From positions 3,038,001-3,102,000 of the forward strand of contig NC_047081.1 in the NCBI RefSeq assembly GCF_902459465.1: DNA of 64,000 nucleotides, read 5' to 3'. Positions 36,001 to 45,254 of the stretch are shown here, piece by piece. The stretch's first letter is position 1. The number at the start of each line of letters is the position of its first letter. The notes under the pieces were generated by a model that did not search any database, was not told the DNA's origin, and worked only from the letters and a program-made list of their open reading frames with translations. Source of the stretch: Asterias rubens (lineage: Eukaryota > Echinodermata > Asteroidea > Forcipulatida > Asteriidae). The position numbers and the translations under genes were made by a program.

Positions 36001-37914
36001 CAGGGAGAATGAGAAGACGAAGCTCCTCATCGCCGAGCAGCACCAAAAGGTCGTCGAGAAGGAGGCCGAGACAGAACGCAAGAAGGCGGTCATCGAGGCC
36101 GAGAAGCTTGCCCAGGTCGCCCGCATCAGCTACGACCAAAAGATCATGGAGAAAGAGAGTCAGAAACAAATCTCAGAGATTGAAGACGCTACTCACCTTG
36201 CCAAGGAGAAAGCCATGGCTGACGCAGAGTTTTACAAAGCTGATAAGGAGGCCGACGCTAACACGGTAATCTCAAAACTGAAACCAAATTTCATTTTGAT
36301 ACCGACCGAAGGTGCAAATCTATCGAGCGACATTTCCCTCTGAAATAAAGTTGTATAACAAAACTTGTTTCAGGTTTTTGTTTGCCAAAACTAAGGATAA
36401 TGTGTTTACATGCTGAAAATTGTTCAGGGTTTTTCACTATTTTTTCCAGACTCCCACAACAGATTAAGCCCAAATTTACACAGGTTTGTTATTTCATTAA
36501 CAGTGTATTTGGTTGATCACACAAAACATGAACACTATTTTGTTAGCTCTACCAATCCTATCTAATACTTTTCACAAGAGTATGTCAATAATTCACTTGT
36601 AATATTTCAAATAATATGAATAAGAAATAAAACATATTTTTGTTACCTTTGTTTCCTGGTCTCCAGCGGAAACTTACCCCACAATACCTGGAGCTGCTGA
36701 GACATCAAGCCATCGCTAGTAACAATAAGATTTACTTTGGGAGTGACATTCCAAGCATGTTTGTTGCGGACGAGTCATCTGCATTGAAAGCCACTCAGGT
36801 ACGTGGAGATGCAATTACTCATTACTCAAAACTCGGCGTGTCGTGGGTCGAGTGGTCTAGTTCACCGGACCAAAGCTATGTCTTACTGGCCCGGCGGTTA
36901 CAGCTCGACAGTCCGAAGGTTCATTAGTCCAAAGGTACAATAGTCCGAAGGTTCGATAGTCTGAATTGACAATAAGGTCAGATAGTTTGAATTGACGTAC
37001 GGTTCGATCGTCGATTCGGACTACCGAACCTTCGGATCAGTGAACCTTCGAACAAATGAACCTTTAGACTATCGCATCAAGTGTTCGGATTAACGAACCC
37101 AATGTCATTTTCAGACTAATGAACCCCCTGATATAGGAAATGTGTGCGTTCGGACTATCGAACCTTCGGACTATTGAACCTTCGGACTATCGGGCGATCA
37201 CGGGCCTGGCGTGGCGTACATTCTCTCATAAAAACTGCTACTTGCTAGAACGCCACTTCTAAATTAGCCCTTTGGGCTACTAAAAAACTATGCAACTTAA
37301 TTTTACTAACTAATATAGCTACAGAAAGATACATTAATTTGTTACAATATATGATAAATATTTAGGCAACTAAAATAAGTTAATGCACAGTTTACAAGCC
37401 CGGTGGGCTCTGTAACAAAAAGCTTAAGCATGAGGCCTATGTACATATTGTACTCTAACCAGGGATTGTTCAGACTTTTTATGTCGGCCTGGTGAAGAAA
37501 ATCACACACATTTTTGCTGATTGGTCTACTTCTGTGGTGCTTTGAATACTGTTCCCAAAAGCTACTTGGAGTCTATAACCCCCAGGGATTACCAAACGGT
37601 AGAAATGGCATCATTTCAATATACCTTGAAAGTTGTATCCAAGTTTCAGACTTTTTCGTTAGTAATGACTCTCACCCACGTCTACAAAATTTAAAATTGA
37701 GTTGCTGTGCACACAGCTTCATCGACCGCTGTATTTGTCGATAAACAACTCTCAGCCAGTGATAGCTTTTTACGCCTTTTGTTTCATCAAAGATTGTGGT
37801 CAATAACTTCATGTGTGCAATCCATTTATTACCCCGACAAAACACCATATTTCTTTCATCATGTATGTTTCCAATTTGTTTCAGAAGCTGGCACAAGAAA
37901 AACAGAAGAAGTAA
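30009..37914 (+). CDS. ERLIN: Erlin (SPFH-domain ER lipid-raft protein)
   Basis: Eleven coding exons join in frame to 326 residues: 30009-30093, 30681-30703, 31616-31696, 32187-32233, 32668-32729, 33727-33852, 34713-34786, 35305-35363, 36004-36265, 36667-36798 and 37885-37914 (stop TAA). All introns are GT-AG. Residues 1-22 are a hydrophobic ER signal anchor. The SPFH/prohibitin-like domain follows ([46 protein letters not shown]), then a charged coiled coil ([20 protein letters not shown]). The N-glycosylation sequon VKNYT falls at N106, as in human ERLIN2. Erlins form large ER-membrane complexes that bind activated IP3 receptors and promote their ERAD with RNF170; that role is from the family. 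Vertebrate erlins are 339-348 residues; here the end is a short KLAQEKQKK, lacking the usual C-terminal FEGLADKLSFG segment. ERLIN1 and ERLIN2 are vertebrate paralogues, so only ERLIN is given. Confidence 0.95.
30262..30600. mobile_element. Family A element interrupted by a palindromic MITE
   Basis: TTAAGGCACTGAACGCTTTT and GGTAATTGTCAAAGACCAGT are followed, after the insertion, by AAAGACCAGTGTTCTCACTT, CTGTGCAAATTTGGACTCAA and GAAAGTAAAAACACCCTGG. It lies in erlin intron 1. Confidence 0.75.
30302..30483. mobile_element. Nested palindromic MITE with 10-bp flanking duplication
   Basis: ACCCAGTGACTGGGGCGCTA with GATTCCTTTTT is mirrored by AAAAAGGAATC and TAGCGCCCCAGTCACTGGGT. Both sides are flanked by AAAGACCAGT (30292-30301 and 30484-30493), which looks like a target-site duplication. 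Confidence 0.8.
31313..31550. mobile_element. Family J fold-back element
   Basis: CATAGAGCTGCTAAGCACGA and AAATTTGCTTAGCATGAAAT at the left are mirrored by ATTTCATGCTAAGCAAATTT and GTGCTTAGCAGCTCTATGG at the right. It lies in erlin intron 2. Degraded relatives are at 21230-21605, 8280-8450 and 51700-51840. Confidence 0.75.
31785..31925 (+). repeat. Family F dispersed repeat
   Basis: GGCCTCTGTGCCCTTGGCCT, TGGTGCCCTTTCTAAAG, AGTGCCCTTTGCAAAATG and GCTCTCAAAGATG keep the order of blocks found in the other copies. Confidence 0.6.
31985..32142 (-). mobile_element. tRNA-derived SINE, type S1, second copy
   Basis: Same A box (CTCGGTGATCTAGTTGGTTA) and B box (GGTCGTGAGTTTGAATCCCA) arrangement on the minus strand as at 26862-27045. 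It lies in erlin intron 3, immediately before the exon at 32187. Confidence 0.7.
32300..32520. mobile_element. Family C element, partial
   Basis: AAAGTTTCCCTTCAAATATT, TGCTGAGAGGTTGTAGTTTT and GAGAAATGAGTAAAACAATT match family C. The right half is rearranged. Confidence 0.55.
32830..33195. mobile_element. SINE- or LINE-like dispersed repeat
   Basis: It begins with an (AAT)n-like run and TATACCGCACGTATC, then AAGGTACTCAAGGCGCTTAG, and later GAACACCGGGCGAACCCC and CTTGCTTAAGTACACAAGTG. The last motif resembles the CTTGTGTCCCTGAGCAAGA of the S2 SINE in inverse orientation, so it may be a decayed relative. Confidence 0.45.
33280..33652. mobile_element. Family B element, copy 3
   Basis: TTAAAGCCATTATACACTTT at the left and CGAAAGTGTCCAATGGCTTT at the right. 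Inside are TCTCGATAGCGAGA and CATGACACGGTGAAATG. Full length, in erlin intron 5. Confidence 0.85.
33899..33980 (-). mobile_element. SINE 3' tail fragment
   Basis: On the minus strand it reads AAGCGCCTGGGAGCATTTTT, GGCGCTATATAAATG and an (ATT)n run, like the end of the SINE at 34232-34597. Confidence 0.55.
34232..34597 (+). mobile_element. Complete tRNA-Leu-derived SINE, type S2
   Basis: The head GTGTCGTGGCCGAGTGGATA, with ACTCAAGCTC in the anticodon region and GTGGGTTCGAATCCC as B box, resembles a class II tRNA-Leu(CAA). A body follows, then GCTTTGAGACGCCCCTCGGG, GCGTGAAAGGCGCTATATAA and an (ATT)n tail. The 3' part resembles that of deuterostome Deu-type SINEs such as sea urchin SURF1; that link is from memory of the family and unverified. 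It lies in erlin intron 6. Confidence 0.75.
35437..35783. mobile_element. Family A element, left end lost
   Basis: It starts inside the element (GTATTAGCATAAAACCTTTC) and runs through the GAGACCTCAGATTTATAACT core to GTGTCCACTGCCTTTAA. It lies in erlin intron 8. Confidence 0.85.
35875..35975 (+). repeat. Family F repeat abutting erlin exon 9
   Basis: CAATTGCATTGGTGCCCTTG, AAATGTCAGTTCCTTATAGG, GAAAATGCCTTGGAGGCC and TTGCCCTTTCAAAAC match family F. Its right edge is about 28 bases before the splice acceptor at 36004. Confidence 0.6.
36885..37206. mobile_element. Inverted-repeat element with subterminal TCCGAAGGTTC arrays
   Basis: GGCCCGGCGGTTACAGC at the left roughly mirrors CGATCACGGGCC at the right. 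Just inside, AGTCCGAAGGTTC units run in one direction at 36910-36960, and the inverse GAACCTTCGGACTA units run at about 37020-37195. The two arrays face each other, a layout seen in non-autonomous hAT- or CACTA-like elements. It lies in erlin intron 10. Confidence 0.65.
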
Positions 37915-39086
37915 TGAGTGTCCTCATGACTGTGGTCCTAAACTCATGGGCCAAGCAGAAATTACTGGCAGTAGATCTTCGAAAGAAATAGAAGTTTGGT
38001 TTCAAATTGTTAGAAAGAGATCAGCCAGATGCAGATAAACATGGATTGTTAATTAAGTTCTAAAAAGGTATTACGTCTTTTGGGGTTTTGTAAACAACTT
38101 AAGTGAAAATAGACAAAGTTGGGAAAATGTGTTGATGAACAAAAACTTATTTATCTATCATTCCCTTGTTTTCATGATTGTATTTTTTCAAGGATTATTT
38201 GTATATTTCTCAATAACTGCACAATAAGATACCATTTGGTATGTTGCAAGGGTTATTTTTTAAGTTACACAAATTGGTAGATGATATTCTGGACACAAAG
38301 TTAGTTTTAGGCACTATTTTCGTTTTGTTTTATGTTGCAAAAGAGAAAACGGGAGAAGTTTTTCAAAGTTTATGCAAACCTTGGAGGTGCTTTTTCACAT
38401 TGTTTTTAACAGAATAGTTTGCAGAATGTAACAAATTGTTCAAGTTATAAGTTTATAGAACAAACAAAGCTTATCGTAATTTTATGCAAATAATTAACAA
38501 AATACAAAGAAATTATTATGTGGCGATTATTATGATGAACAAATTTTAGAGAAAATCATTATAGAGAAAAAAACAATTTATTTTGTTTTGTTGGCATTTT
38601 CTCATGTTTTAGTTTACGTCTTTGAAGTTTTCTTCATGTAGTTGTAAAGAGTGAGATAAGTAGTAGGGTAATGCATTGTAAATGAGCTGCCAACATTTGC
38701 ATCTTGCAATCGGGAGATTTTGACCTGTCCAACAATGTGAGAGATAATTAAGAATTTCATTCAAGGTAAAAGGGACAAATTTTCCATAACCTAGGAGGTT
38801 TTGTATATGTTCATAATAATAATAATAACAGGGTAACACAGCGCCTACAATAAACAGTACAACAAGCGAATAAAAAAAGGCACTAATAATGGCAAAGAAA
38901 GTTGGTCCTTATAAAGAAACCGTTGAATAAGAAAGATTTGAGATGTTTCTTGAAAACTACAAAGGACTCGGCTGAACGAGTTTGATGAGGGAGACAGATC
39001 CAAAGACGCGGGGCATGTGTGTAAAATGCACAACCCCCCAGCGGCAGACTGCTCCTTTGGAACTGCCAAGAATGTACTGTTCATCG

Positions 39087-39236
39087 GAACATAGAAAGAT
39101 TAGTTTTATTTTCAGGGACATTTCTGCGGAATTGGGGAACATGGAAAGATTTGTTCTATTTTCAGGGAATTTCCTGTGGAATTGAAGAACATGGAAAGAT
39201 TAGTTTTATTTTCAGGGTATTTTCTGCGGATTGGAG
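39087..39236. repeat. Three 50-bp tandem units
   Basis: GAACATGGAAAGATTAGTTT-type units start at 39087, 39137 and 39187, each with TATTTTCAGGG and TTTCTGCGGATTG parts. Units differ by a few bases. Confidence 0.85.
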
Positions 39237-39301
39237 AGTTGGCAGCTCTGAGATCATTCTTATAATGTTCTCAACAAATTGCAGTCATAGAAAAGTACCC
39301 T

Positions 39302-39546
39302 AAAGACACAGGACACTATTGGTAATTGCCAAAGACTAGTCTTCACAGTTGGTGTACCTCAACATAATATGTTGTGTGCTTTCAGATGCTTGAAATCAAA
39401 TTCGCGGAAAATTACTACGTAACTTCAGAGGGAGCTGTTTCTCGCGATGTTTTATACTATCAATAGCTCTTCACTGCTTGTTACCAAGTAAGTTTTTATG
39501 CCAATAATTATTTTGAGCAATTACCAGTAGTGTCCACTGCCTTTAA
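39302..39546. mobile_element. Family A element with internal deletion
   Basis: TAAAGACACAGGACACTATT at the left and GTAGTGTCCACTGCCTTTAA at the right. The segment between ACCTCAACATAAT and the CATCTGAAAGC region is shortened. Confidence 0.85.
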
Positions 39547-39989
39547 TAGTTTGTGTATCAATTTGATAAGTAGTTAGGAATTATGAAAAGTGTAATGGTA
39601 AAAAAATTCAGCAAGGAGTATAGTGGTAATGTAACAGTAAACGGACTTTTGATTTGGTAAAAATACACGAGGAAATAACGGTAATTAAAAATACTGCATG
39701 AAAAGGAAAGTATTTTACATTCGGTAGCTTGTTACACAATACATGCTGAAAAATAGTAGGATGTATTTTTGCTTCGTTCATTCCATTTCTATTGGGACTC
39801 TTTTAAAGGTGTTGTGTCGTCATGATCACACGAGTGCCCTACCTAGATTTATCGTATCTACATGTACATGTACATACACTGTACCTGCCAACGCTTCAGA
39901 ATTATGAACACCAGTTTTTAACAAAGGTTCAAAGATAGCAATGCAAGAGTACAAGTAAAGCTTATGTACACACAAATGATTCATGTACA

Positions 39990-40165
39990 GTAAAGCCCGG
40001 TTCCATACTTCCTGCGAATGCGAAGCGAATTTGACGTGAATTTGACGACACGACCCTCCTTTCGCAGCGATATTCGCAGGTGAGTAGAGCAGAGTTCAAC
40101 TGCTGCAAATTATTCATTGCGAATTTGTGACGTCAACATTCGCTTCGCATTCGTCCCTATAAGTA
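39990..40165. mobile_element. Family G inverted-repeat element
   Basis: AGTAAAGCCCGGTTCCATAC and TTCCTGCGAATGCGAAGCGA at the left; ACATTCGCTTCGCATTCG at the right mirrors the inner part. The interior matches 55243-55432 in inverse orientation. Confidence 0.8.
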
Positions 40166-40289
40166 TAGCCAGTACTGATTGAAGTCAAACATTTTGCCTT
40201 CGGATTCTTAACACAAAATCAAGTGCAATAAATTCTGCAGAATATTCCTCCACTGATATTTTTACCAATGAACTAAGTCGAACATACCG

Positions 40290-40420
40290 GACCCAATTTC
40301 ATGGCTCTTTTTACTAAGGAAGTATTAGTATGCGTTTACAGCCTATAAAACATCATGTTTTACGGGTGCCATAAGTGTAGCATTCTTTTGTAATTCCTGC
40401 CATGAAATTGGGCCCAGCAT
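40290..40420. repeat. Short inverted-repeat element
   Basis: GACCCAATTTCATGGCTCTT at the left is mirrored by GCCATGAAATTGGGCCC at the right, with AACATCATGTTTTACGG in the middle. About 125 bp. Confidence 0.6.
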
Positions 40421-40552
40421 TTGTTAATACATGTACACTCGTATGTAAATTTTGTACCGGTAAATAATGTCACCGACATCATTCATAATATCAATACTCT
40501 GTACACATTTAAACACATGACTTAAGCATGTATGCCGTTTATGTTTTTTGTC

Positions 40553-40735
40553 TGCATCCAATATCGCATAATGAGTCGTTAGTGTGTTTGAACTGCATCC
40601 AATATCACACAGCTATAGGCTGTTTTTATATCGCACGTGTTATTATCGTGTACTTGGTATCACACATACGTCGTCGTTGAATTCGGAGTGCATCCAATAT
40701 CACATGTACGCTGATGTTGTGTTCGGAGTACCTAT
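40553..40735. repeat. Degenerate repeat of a CATCCAATATCACA motif
   Basis: TGCATCCAATATCGCATAAT, TGCATCCAATATCACACAGC and TGCATCCAATATCACATGTA occur at about 40553, 40594 and 40689 with variable spacing. No known family is recognised. Confidence 0.5.
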
Positions 40736-41339
40736 TACATGTATTGGTTTGGCCAACAACAATCTGGATAATGTGGAGGAGAGCTGTTTTTGTTATTCAG
40801 CCTCGTTTTAGTCTAAAGTAGTGGACATTTTCTCAATATCATTTCTCTTAAAAAAATTAGGGGTTAGAAAGATATCTCATTTACATAAGTTAGAACTTAT
40901 ACCTCAATAGTTATACGTTATTAAAGAAGTTTGGAAGCTGTGTTGATAAAAAGTACATAAAATAAGCTGAAAAAATTAAAAGTTTTTGTAAATTTTTAAC
41001 TGTTCAAAGGGAGTTAAAAACGGTAAGGATGCAAAAACCAATATTGTGCCTTAAAACAATTTTTTTTAACACAGATCTTCAGAATTCAAATATTATTTTG
41101 AAGCAATTTTTTAGAATTTTTGATCATTTCAGTGCGAGGTAGAATTTTTGCACCTTCATGTCGGACAGTTTGAAGTAAATTTTTGGACAGAAAATGAAAG
41201 AATTGTAATTATTTGTTTAATTTGTTACAGTATGGGTTTGGCACTGGTAAATATATTATTTCATAATGTCAAGTACATGAAGAGAATAAACTTTTACTGT
41301 TTAATGGACTTGGTTATTGGTTACTAGTTTTAATTTGGG

Positions 41340-41785
41340 TTAAAGGCAGTGGACACTATTGGTAATTACTCAAAATAATTATCAGCATAAAACCTCACTT
41401 GGTAACGAGTAATGGGGAGAGGTTGATAGTATAAAACAATGTGGGAAACGGCTCCCTCTGAAGTGGCATAGTTTTCGAGAAAGAAGTAATTTTCCATGAA
41501 TTTGATTTCGAGACCTCGAGTTTAGAATTTGAGGTCTCGAAATCAAGCATCTGAAAGCACACAACTTTGTGTGACAAGGGTGTTTTTTTCTTTCATAGTT
41601 GTCTCGCAATTCCGACGACTAATTGAGCTCAAATTTTCACAGGTTTGTTATTTTATTCATATGTTGAGATACACCAACTGTGAAGGCTAGTCTTTGACAA
41701 TTACCAATAGTGTCCACTGCCTTTAAGATACAGCAACTGTGAAGGCTAGTCTTTGACAATTACCAATAGTGTCCACTGCCTTTTA
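41340..41785. mobile_element. Family A element with duplicated right end
   Basis: A full copy from TTAAAGGCAGTGGACACTAT to GTGTCCACTGCCTTTAA is followed at once by a second copy of its last 58 bases or so (ATACAGCAACTGTGAAGGCT to TGTCCACTGCCTTT). Confidence 0.9.
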
Positions 41786-42599
41786 ATATTGTTAGTTAGT
41801 AAAGTGGTTATTATACACAGGTCATGTACTATGATCTTCAAATCTTCATTTCAGGGGAACAAGGGCATCTGAATAGTTCTTTTCCGATAGACCCATTGTA
41901 AAGGCTGCCTTCCCCCAAGTGCCATACATACGGTCATACTGCGCACATCTCTTTACCAATGATGCGTCTTTATTGACCTCAGTGGGGGCGCTATTTAGGC
42001 TTGTGCAGGGGGGTCTATATTAGAGTCAACAATACGCAAGGATAAGATACAGGTTGAATTTATTCCATAAAAAATAATGTGCATGTTTACATGAATCTTG
42101 TTCTACAGTTATCGCTCCCAAAAAATTCTATTTACGCCATAACAACCTCAAGATTTGTCCTAGGGAGACCAAAATTAATATGCTTCTGGGGGATCTTAAG
42201 ACTATCCAAACCCAAAGTTTAGAGTTGATGCCAAGTCTTTCACTTTAACCCACACTCCCTTACATTATTATAGCAGTTACTAGTTCCTTCAATTGCTGTT
42301 AAAATATTCCTTTTTCTCAATAAATTCTATCACTACACATGTACAACAAAGAAAACATTGTGGGGATTGTATCGTCCATTGTGTGAAGTAACCCATATGT
42401 TGGCATATACATTTTTTGTAAAGGCACATACACACAAACAAAAAGTAAAAGTTGAACACTATATCAAAATAGGAGACGTAGCCTTGACTAAGAGTCTTGA
42501 CTAACACTAGCTTTGTGTCTTGTATTTTAAAAAAGAAAGAAGGGGTAAATTTTCCTTTCCATCAAAAAGTCTTAGTTCTTTCCCACTAAACTTTAGAAA

Positions 42600-42720
42600 C
42601 ACAAGAAATGGTTTAAGAACTTGGGGTCAGGGAAAACAAAAACACACAAAAGACTTCAGTTTTATCAGCACTCATTCTTGAGTGTTAAATTTGTTTTATT
42701 TCCTGGAATAAACCAGTTTT
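42600..42720 (-). pseudogene. Copy of the RACK1 3' UTR end
   Basis: GAAAACAAAAACACACAAAA, GACTTCAGTTTTATCAGCAC, TCATTCTTGAGTGTTA and TTTATTTCCTGGAATAAACC match 47640-47740 next to intact RACK1. On the minus strand it carries AATAAA at 42695-42700. It directly follows an exon-6-like sequence, so a terminal exon was created by loss of exon 7. Confidence 0.7.
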
Positions 42721-42870
42721 TTATCCACATCTGATATTAATTGTTGGTCCAGCAGCAGCACACTGCCAGTACCTGTTAGGACTGAAGCACAGAGCGTTGA
42801 TCTCCTCAGCTCCATGCAGTTTGTAAAGATGTTTGCCCTCATTCAGATCCCACAACCAAGCTTTACCATC
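42721..42870 (-). pseudogene. RACK1 exon 6 copy fused to 3' UTR
   Basis: It is open for 49 codons, [20 protein letters not shown] through GPTINIRCG, then TAA. The normal donor after KIW is gone (sequence reads ATTAATATCAGATGTGG) and the frame runs into the duplicated 3' UTR. L-to-Q and K-to-N changes hit the conserved blade end. Confidence 0.8.
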
Positions 42871-42988
42871 CTGAAAATTACGAAAAAAAGCAACAATGAA
42901 ACAGTCTGTGGGAAAGGGTCAGAGAGTAGTGTTGTGCAGTTACGTTTATTTTCTGTGCAAAACGAGAATACAGAAACTAAAAGTAACT

Positions 42989-43131
42989 AATTGTTGATCA
43001 CTTTTCACGGGGTGTATTCATGATCTGCAACATACCCTGTAGTAAAATGACCATAAGGGGGTTTATTCTATGCCCATTACAGCCCCGAGGACCGCACAGT
43101 AAAAGCAGTCGTGGAAACGCCTCAATGGGCA
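42989..43131 (-). ncRNA. H/ACA snoRNA alpha, array copy 7
   Basis: 143 nt with outer stem TGCCCATT/AATGGGCA, H box AGAATA, second stem TGGTCA/TGATCA and ACA followed by ATT. The second upper stem is weakened (AGGGTATGTTGCAGATCATG). It lies 118 nt before the exon-6-like sequence at 42870. Confidence 0.7.
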
Positions 43132-43236
43132 AGTCTTTGATCTTAAACCAACCCGGCCCCTACAAAAAAAAAACCAATTGTAAATAATTTTGGTTTCTTC
43201 TCTAGTCATCGTTTGGAGACTACGCATGTTACTCAC

Positions 43237-43377
43237 CCAGATCTTAATTGTTGGTCCAGCAGCAGCACACAGCCAGTACCTATTGGGACTGAAGCACAGA
43301 GCGTTGATCTCCTCAGCTCCATGCAGTTTGTAAAGATGCTTGCCCTCATTCAGATCCCACAACCAAGCTTTACCATC
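43237..43377 (-). pseudogene. RACK1 exon 6 copy, open
   Basis: 47 open codons from [20 protein letters not shown] to [10 protein letters not shown], with acceptor TTTTCAG and donor GTGAGT. Differences from the real exon 6 are M to W, T to K and N to H. Both ends are phase 0, so the exon could be added without shifting the frame. Confidence 0.85.
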
Positions 43378-43500
43378 CTGAAAATTACGAAAAAAACAAA
43401 AAAACAATGGTGAAACCGTCTGTGGGAACGAGTCAGAGAGTGAGTTATGCATTTAAGTTTTTTTCTGTGCAAAACATGAATACAGAAATTAAGTGTAACT

Positions 43501-43643
43501 AGGTGTTGATCACTTTTCACGGGGTGTATCCATGATCTGCGATACACCCTGTAGTAAAATGGCCATGAGGAGTTTTATTCTATGCCCATTACAGCCCCGA
43601 GGACCGCACAGTAAAAGCAGTCGTGGGAACGCCTCAATGGGCA
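43501..43643 (-). ncRNA. H/ACA snoRNA alpha, array copy 6
   Basis: 143 nt, both stems, H box AGAATA and ACA followed by CCT. The second outer stem has one mismatch (TGGCCA against TGATCA). The upper stem GGGTGTATC/GATACACCC is perfect. Confidence 0.8.
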
Positions 43644-43766
43644 CGTCTTTGATCCCAACCCAACCCGGCCCCTAAAAAAAACAAATTCTCAATGAAAACA
43701 CAAACAATTGTAAATAATTTTGCTTTCTTCTCTAGTCATCGTTTGGAGACTACGCATGTTACTCAC

Positions 43767-43907
43767 CCAGATCTTAATTGTTGGTCCAGCAGCAGCACAC
43801 AGCCAGTACCTATTACGACTGAAGCACAAAGCGTTGATCTCCTCAGCTCCATGCAGTTTGTAAAGATGCTTGCCCTCATTCAGATCCCACAACATGGCTT
43901 TACCATC
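43767..43907 (-). pseudogene. RACK1 exon 6 copy, open
   Basis: 47 open codons with [20 protein letters not shown] and [21 protein letters not shown] of SPNR is R here. Acceptor and donor are intact. The surrounding unit is almost identical to the one at 43237. Confidence 0.85.
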
Positions 43908-44030
43908 CTGAAAATTACGAAAAAAACAAAAAAACAATGGTGAAACCGTCTGTGGGAACGAGACAGAGAGTGAGTTATGCATTTAAGTTTTTTTCTGTGC
44001 AAAACATGAATACAGAAATTAAGCGTAACT

Positions 44031-44172
44031 AGGTGTTGATCACTTTTCACGGGGTGTATCCATGATCTGCGATACACCCTGTAGTAAAATGACCATAAGG
44101 AGTTTTATTCTATGCCCATTACAGCCCCGAGGACCGACAGTAAAAGCAGTCGTGGGAACGCCTCAATGGGCA
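44031..44172 (-). ncRNA. H/ACA snoRNA alpha, array copy 5
   Basis: 142 nt (one base lost in the first apical loop region, GACAG for GCACAG on the plus strand). Both outer stems, H box AGAATA and ACA are intact; the TGGTCA/TGATCA stem pairs fully with one G-U. Confidence 0.8.
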
Positions 44173-44283
44173 CGTCTTTGATCCCAACCCAACCCGGCCC
44201 CTACAAAAAAAGAAAATTCTAAATAAAAACACAAACAGTTGTAAATAAATTTGCTTTCTTCTCTAGTCATGCATTTTTCTTAC

Positions 44284-44434
44284 CCAGATCTTAATTGTTC
44301 GTCCAGCAGCGGCACACAGCCAGTGCCTATTGGGACTGAAGCACAGAGCGTTGATCTCGGATCTCCTCAGCTCCATTCAGTGCGTACAGATGTTGCCCTC
44401 ATTCAGATCAATCCCACAACATGGCTTTACCATC
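44284..44434 (-). pseudogene. RACK1 exon 6 copy, broken
   Basis: Relative to real exon 6 it has a 4-base insertion that creates TGG GAT TGA, a lost G in the GGCAAGCAT region and a 7-base insertion (CCGAGAT), giving 151 bases. The reading frame is destroyed. It shares the 4-base insertion with the relic at 48823-48863. Confidence 0.85.
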
Positions 44435-44565
44435 CTGAAAATTACGCCAAAAAAAACCCAACAAAAAAACAATAGTGAAACATTCTGTAGGAACAGGTCA
44501 GAGAGTAGGGTCGTGCATTTATGTTTATTTTCTGTGCAAAACAAAAACACAAATTATTTGTAACT

Positions 44566-44708
44566 AATTGTTGATCACTTTTCACGGGGTGTACCCATGA
44601 TCTGCGATACACCCTGTAGTAAAATGATCATAAGGAGGTTTATTCTATGCCCATTACAGCCCCGAGGACCGCACAGTAAAATCAGTCGTGGGAACGCCTC
44701 AATGGGCA
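44566..44708 (-). ncRNA. H/ACA snoRNA alpha, array copy 4
   Basis: 143 nt with perfect outer stems TGCCCATT/AATGGGCA and TGATCA/TGATCA, H box AGAATA, and ACA followed by ATT. It sits between exon 5 and exon 6 copies, as the intron 5 copy does in the intact gene. Confidence 0.85.
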
Positions 44709-44885
44709 AGTTTTTTAATAACTATAAGTAAATAAATAATTAAAATACATCAATAACAAATTTCCCCAAAGTTGTGAACCAACTTTGGAGTCCATAACTT
44801 CAAAATTCTTTGTTTCACCCTAAAACTGATGTGTGTTAAAGCACTGTATACTCTGTGGGCGCCAGACTCAAGAGTTTTTTCTTAC

Positions 44886-44995
44886 CTTGCCACCAGATGC
44901 ACATAGTGAATCCGTCTGGGGACAGTTACGCAGTTCAGGTAACCAGAATGTCCGAAGTGGTTGGTCTTCAGACGGCAGTTGGTGAGATTCCATAC
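44886..44995 (-). pseudogene. RACK1 exon 5 copy, frameshifted
   Basis: 110 bases against 111 in the intact exon: GT is lost in AACTGTGTCCCC and an A is gained before TTCACTATG. The frame is lost after NCVTV. Acceptor and donor look normal. Confidence 0.85.
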
Positions 44996-45122
44996 CTGTA
45001 GAAACAAAGACAATTTATTTTAGTTTCATTGAATCAACCGACAGAATAGTTCATACAGAATTACTGTCTCCACGAATAACACCGTAAGACAGATTGGTTG
45101 TTTCCCAATGACAACACATTTT

Positions 45123-45254
45123 TAATGTTTCAGGTTTGGGTGTCTGGATCCAGAACTAGAAAAGGTGGCCAGAGAATTAAACCAGAGTTTACTTTACGAG
45201 TCTTTAGCACCCCACACGCCAAGGACTCGGCCGAGGATGTGACTCTAAGACTCA
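45123..45254 (-). ncRNA. H/ACA snoRNA beta, array copy 5
   Basis: 132 nt, TGAGTCT paired with AGACTCG (last pair lost), H box AAAGTA, TCTGGTTT against AAACCTGA (one mismatch), then ACA and TTA-type end. It lies 127 nt before the exon 5 copy. Confidence 0.75.

Larger units (their letters stand above)
37915..42600. other. Erlin 3' region and intergenic DNA
   Basis: The erlin 3' UTR begins here; its end was not fixed. Candidate AATAAA signals occur at about 38849 and 41286. A tandem repeat, two family A copies and a family G element are listed separately. No other gene was recognised. Confidence 0.5.

Noticed and set aside
35787-36343. Two overlapping plus-strand frames of about 160 codons
   Set aside because: They join family F repeat to erlin exon 9. 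Only the frame from 36004 to 36265 is coding; the other is a shadow.
42985-43140. Alpha blocks taken as a transposable element
   Set aside because: They have no terminal repeats or target duplications, occur only at intron positions of RACK1 and its copies, always on the coding strand, and match H/ACA structure. Duplication with the host exon explains their spread.
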